A DNA stretch of 64,000 bases from an uncultured Cohaesibacter sp. (GTDB lineage: Bacteria > Pseudomonadota > Alphaproteobacteria > Rhizobiales > Cohaesibacteraceae). The notes under the pieces were generated by a model, which was not told the origin of the DNA, did not search any database, and worked only from the letters and a program-made list of their open reading frames with translations. The stretch is taken from positions 186,001 to 250,000 of the forward strand of contig NZ_OY759852.1 of NCBI RefSeq assembly GCF_963662805.1, given 5' to 3'. The position numbers and the translations under genes are program-made. Each line of letters begins with the position of its first letter. Positions within the stretch are counted from its first letter, which is position 1. Shown piece by piece: positions 62,701 to 64,000 of this stretch.

Positions 62701-62907
62701 CAACTCTATCCGATGGCGGCTGAGCGGATTGTCACGCAGTTGTTCGGCAGAGGCCACAGGGCCAATGTAGCGGCTCATCAGCCGTTGCATGATGCGGGAT
62801 CGGGAGCAGCCTCCCCTCGCCTGCGCAAGGATGGCCAGACCGCGCAGACAGACCAGAGCGGTCAGAAAGCGCCCGTGTTTGGACGTCGGGTCGGATTTAC
62901 CGAGTAG
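59758..62907 (+). CDS. DUF2336-domain protein with a long low-complexity middle
   Basis: A 1049-residue protein. The N-terminal part (to about 170) is the DUF2336 helical repeat fold: KILLVDLTERFLAAGRFDG, PLGERVRASELLCRAN, SPVLSYSKNLSEADLTTQIL, ALRERITERQW. The next 650 residues are Ala/Pro/Glu/Asp-rich with many acidic runs and no fold I recognise. A second compact helical region closes the chain (TLVEAAHLEHDITNRAMLSD, FGNNRIALTELLHDLSGHRR). DUF2336 proteins are common in alphaproteobacteria and of unknown function. The start could also be TTG at 59701 (DVSDGL). The CtrA box upstream hints at cell-cycle or polarity control. No membrane helix is seen. Confidence 0.85.
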   Translation: MTVTREKILLVDLTERFLAAGRFDGHTQAAFSQAFHRHYPNAPLGERVRASELLCRANRVPLDVLTLLCCDNSKVASPVLSYSKNLSEADLTTQILQGGTEERKAIALRTDLNSVLISQLLSFAEQSVAQVLFSNHALRERITERQWKRTERLAGGAIGQTGQQAMTTDKDKLDALVSSMEMDWAAHYQPGPDVAPADAQPSEPVFNREPVPAMAFETNTDAPAPQFEAPSDAFMQPADEPVTFDNAPSSFDIEPDAPVATDDASSFLDDNDMALLEQLGGEDWDQLDDDAIEALARSLAVTDLAATEQQGADVAPEQPVDMIEAAPMTAISDEQTFAGLDDADLQALAKSLAEEDLLELDTPETTSLQGVYQPEFFEADINDLEDWDGERRLSFRIGVDDEQNAPIPPLERLDPNSRAATISFRGSQMPQEDEIDTVAVAAPEPVASEACAQANFTIPAVAISEPAHQVAAAPQPQPEQMITPVKPASEKSGERKAQITLTIRKRSEDSDQNADITTPERAARVQLSSATEDDWQQALSWLQREVVPYSKTSRTAPAPKQEPAKPGAVATAAPAQPTVKSVEIPAEFDVMSLPKMKADLPQLADATPEAEPIAADAPEVIEEPVFDAPVAAEPIVVPASAPLPNIIIPAQQSEAQGPLVHEHAPMGFMPDMVSFEGLDLVEAEPDLPSVSDLLLDQHKRRSAPVVEIVEPVELAFIEDGKITSIDEMQFGPMQVVVEQLAAERRAAEESVKPAMPHVSASLVQRAEELKAEMLATTAKQSDDMTDLPSMAQHHLVDAEEFSVLRSMEAKSSPAEAAESTEAPTAQAAGTVTVHETPSVSLREIIGSNLNAEGMAETFYAYDEESRLTLLQSIIANTLVEAAHLEHDITNRAMLSDDQAQSLVMARFGNNRIALTELLHDLSGHRRVDLTQLLQDKGGEALVVYLYHIGLDESGTLSMLLHGPDAVSHNYNKIAQLMTLYNQLYPMAAERIVTQLFGRGHRANVAAHQPLHDAGSGAASPRLRKDGQTAQTDQSGQKAPVFGRRVGFTE

Positions 62908-62922
62908 GACCGGTCGATAGCG

Positions 62923-63270
62923 CTATTCGTTTGCCAGCAACAGATCGTGGCTGCCCTTGGGGCATTCTGTCTCGAGGATCCAGCAATCGGGGTCGAACTT
63001 CTGTTCTGACTCGAGCCTGTCCATGACATCGAACACCATGACGCCATCAAGGGTTTTGGTGAAGAGCCGGTCGCCCTTCTTGATGCTCTCGTCGTCATAG
63101 GCGAACTGGCTGGCGGGCTGATAAAGGTCATAACTCCCATCCAGCCGATCAACGCGCACAAAGATAGCCCCCGCCTCCCGAGCGCCACGGCGCATCAATA
63201 CAGACGGCTTGTTCTTTGCGTTTCGAGTTCGCAAATAGGCCGAAACCCACAATTCGGATGTAACGCGCAT
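62923..63270 (-). CDS. DUF1491 family protein
   Basis: A 115-residue cytosolic protein of the DUF1491 family, recognised from LWVSAYLRTRNAK, VLMRRGAREAGAIFVRVDRL and YDLYQPASQ. Function unknown. The stop codon is 15 bases from the DUF2336 stop on the other strand, and 26 bases separate it from the peptidoglycan-binding gene on the same strand, with which it may be co-transcribed. Confidence 0.9.
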   Translation of the reverse strand: MRVTSELWVSAYLRTRNAKNKPSVLMRRGAREAGAIFVRVDRLDGSYDLYQPASQFAYDDESIKKGDRLFTKTLDGVMVFDVMDRLESEQKFDPDCWILETECPKGSHDLLLANE

Positions 63271-63296
63271 GATCCTGCCAGACTTGTTTGGAAGGT

Positions 63297-63998
63297 CTAA
63301 CCCAATTCGAGGTAGCCAAGGATCATCATGTCCTGCAACAGGCGGTCATTGACCGTGCCTGTGACCGGATGACCGCGGCTGCGCTGGAAACCTGCGATGG
63401 CGGATTTGGTGCGACTGCCCATGAGGCCATCGACCGTGAGATCTTGATAGCCGAATTTCTGCAAGGCCGACTGCACCTTGGCAAGAACCGGATCTGCCTT
63501 TTCAGAGGCAGGGATGGCCGCTGGCGGTGTCGGGCCGCTGTTCACGCGCACCTGTTCAACCGTGACCCTCGGGCTGACCACATTCAGCTCTGCTTGCGAG
63601 GCATCGGCCTGCTGCATGGGCTTTGACTTCGGCAGGGCATCGAGGTTGCTGTTGGCATTGGTAGCGACGCTGGCATTGGCTTCGTTTGAAACAAGGGCGA
63701 CCTGAGGCAGGCTCGGCGCAGTACTGGCTGTCGCGGACGGAGTATATTGCTTGCGCCCGGTCAGCACATCATGCAGCTGACTGTTGACACGACCGGTTGC
63801 CGGCATGCCCACGGCATCCTGAAACGCAAGAATGGCTTCGCGCGTCTGGGCGCCTTCCTTGCCATCCAGAGGTCCCATGTAATAGCCCGCCATGGTCAGC
63901 TGGCGCTGGATGGCCAGTGTCATAGCTGCATGATCGCCTTCGATCACATTGGCTTGTGCACGGTCCTTGTTGATCGCGCCCGTGGTCTGCTGGCTCAT
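63297..63998 (-). CDS. Peptidoglycan-binding domain protein, probably 5'-truncated by the window
   Basis: At least 233 residues with two PG-binding_1 repeats: AIQRQLTMAGYYMGPLDGKE at about residues 30-85 and VQSALQKFGYQDLTVDGLMG at about 170-230, joined by a Ser/Ala/Pro-rich linker. Such proteins bind cell wall or act in cell-wall enzyme complexes. The first ATG lies two bases from the window edge and the frame has no stop before it, so the true N-terminus (often a membrane helix in this family) is likely outside the window. Confidence 0.82.
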   Translation of the reverse strand: MSQQTTGAINKDRAQANVIEGDHAAMTLAIQRQLTMAGYYMGPLDGKEGAQTREAILAFQDAVGMPATGRVNSQLHDVLTGRKQYTPSATASTAPSLPQVALVSNEANASVATNANSNLDALPKSKPMQQADASQAELNVVSPRVTVEQVRVNSGPTPPAAIPASEKADPVLAKVQSALQKFGYQDLTVDGLMGSRTKSAIAGFQRSRGHPVTGTVNDRLLQDMMILGYLELG

Positions 63999-64000
63999 CT

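Overview
The window looks like one chromosomal stretch of an alphaproteobacterium of the order Hyphomicrobiales (Rhizobiales). The reasons are a fused TrpE-TrpG anthranilate synthase behind a Trp-Trp-Trp leader peptide, a cycHJKL-type cytochrome c maturation operon linked to a FeuPQ-like two-component system, a PleC-like kinase between pepN and glnE, perfect CtrA boxes (TTAA-N7-TTAA), an EcfG-type stress promoter, and a Rhodobacter-type gene transfer agent (GTA) cluster. Genus cannot be fixed from sequence alone. No tRNA, rRNA, CRISPR array, insertion sequence or integrase was seen.

Layout. 0-2.4 kb: Lrp/AsnC regulator and an amidase. 2.6-5.1 kb: trpE(G) with its attenuator and leader peptide. 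5.2-9.8 kb: two tandem paralogous chemoreceptors, each with its own terminator. 10-12.6 kb: a LuxR-type regulator with a degenerate receiver, divergent from a ScfR/RamB-type XRE regulator whose promoter carries four TTGCAAA repeats. 12.9-21.6 kb: pepN, pleC-like kinase (CtrA box upstream) and convergent glnE, with a terminator and a possible structured RNA between the last two. 21.7-28.7 kb: an OmpR-type two-component pair, DegP protease, a short Hsp70-like protein and an alpha/beta hydrolase-OsmC fusion. 28.8-33.1 kb: ccmI-ccmE-ccmF-ccmH. 33.3-38.1 kb: a protein I do not recognise, a glycine-zipper lipoprotein under an EcfG-like promoter, feuP-feuQ and a small secreted PepSY-like protein just upstream of feuP.

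38.2-53.8 kb, all on the minus strand, is a complete GTA structural cluster in the canonical order: small and large terminase, portal, small head protein, protease, capsid, neck proteins, tail tube, tape measure, distal tail, hub, NlpC/P60 peptidase and a 1293-residue tail-fibre/TIM-barrel protein. Three small membrane or lipoprotein genes follow that look like a holin and an overlapping spanin pair. The cluster has its own sigma70-like promoter, and an intrinsic terminator lies between that promoter and the first gene, so an attenuated or antiterminated leader (or a small RNA of about 115 nt) is a reasonable hypothesis.

54-64 kb: a YcgN-like cysteine-cluster protein, a class A penicillin-binding protein, a DUF1214/DUF1254 gene pair, a large lipoprotein, a DUF2336 protein of about 1050 residues with a CtrA box upstream, a DUF1491 protein, and a peptidoglycan-binding-domain protein that probably runs off the right edge.

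The most interesting points are the GTA leader, the compact lysis-like trio at the end of the GTA cluster, two cell-cycle (CtrA) sites at envelope and polarity genes, and the self-contained ScfR-type operator cluster. Family assignments come from reading the translations and from memory of the families; no database search was run.
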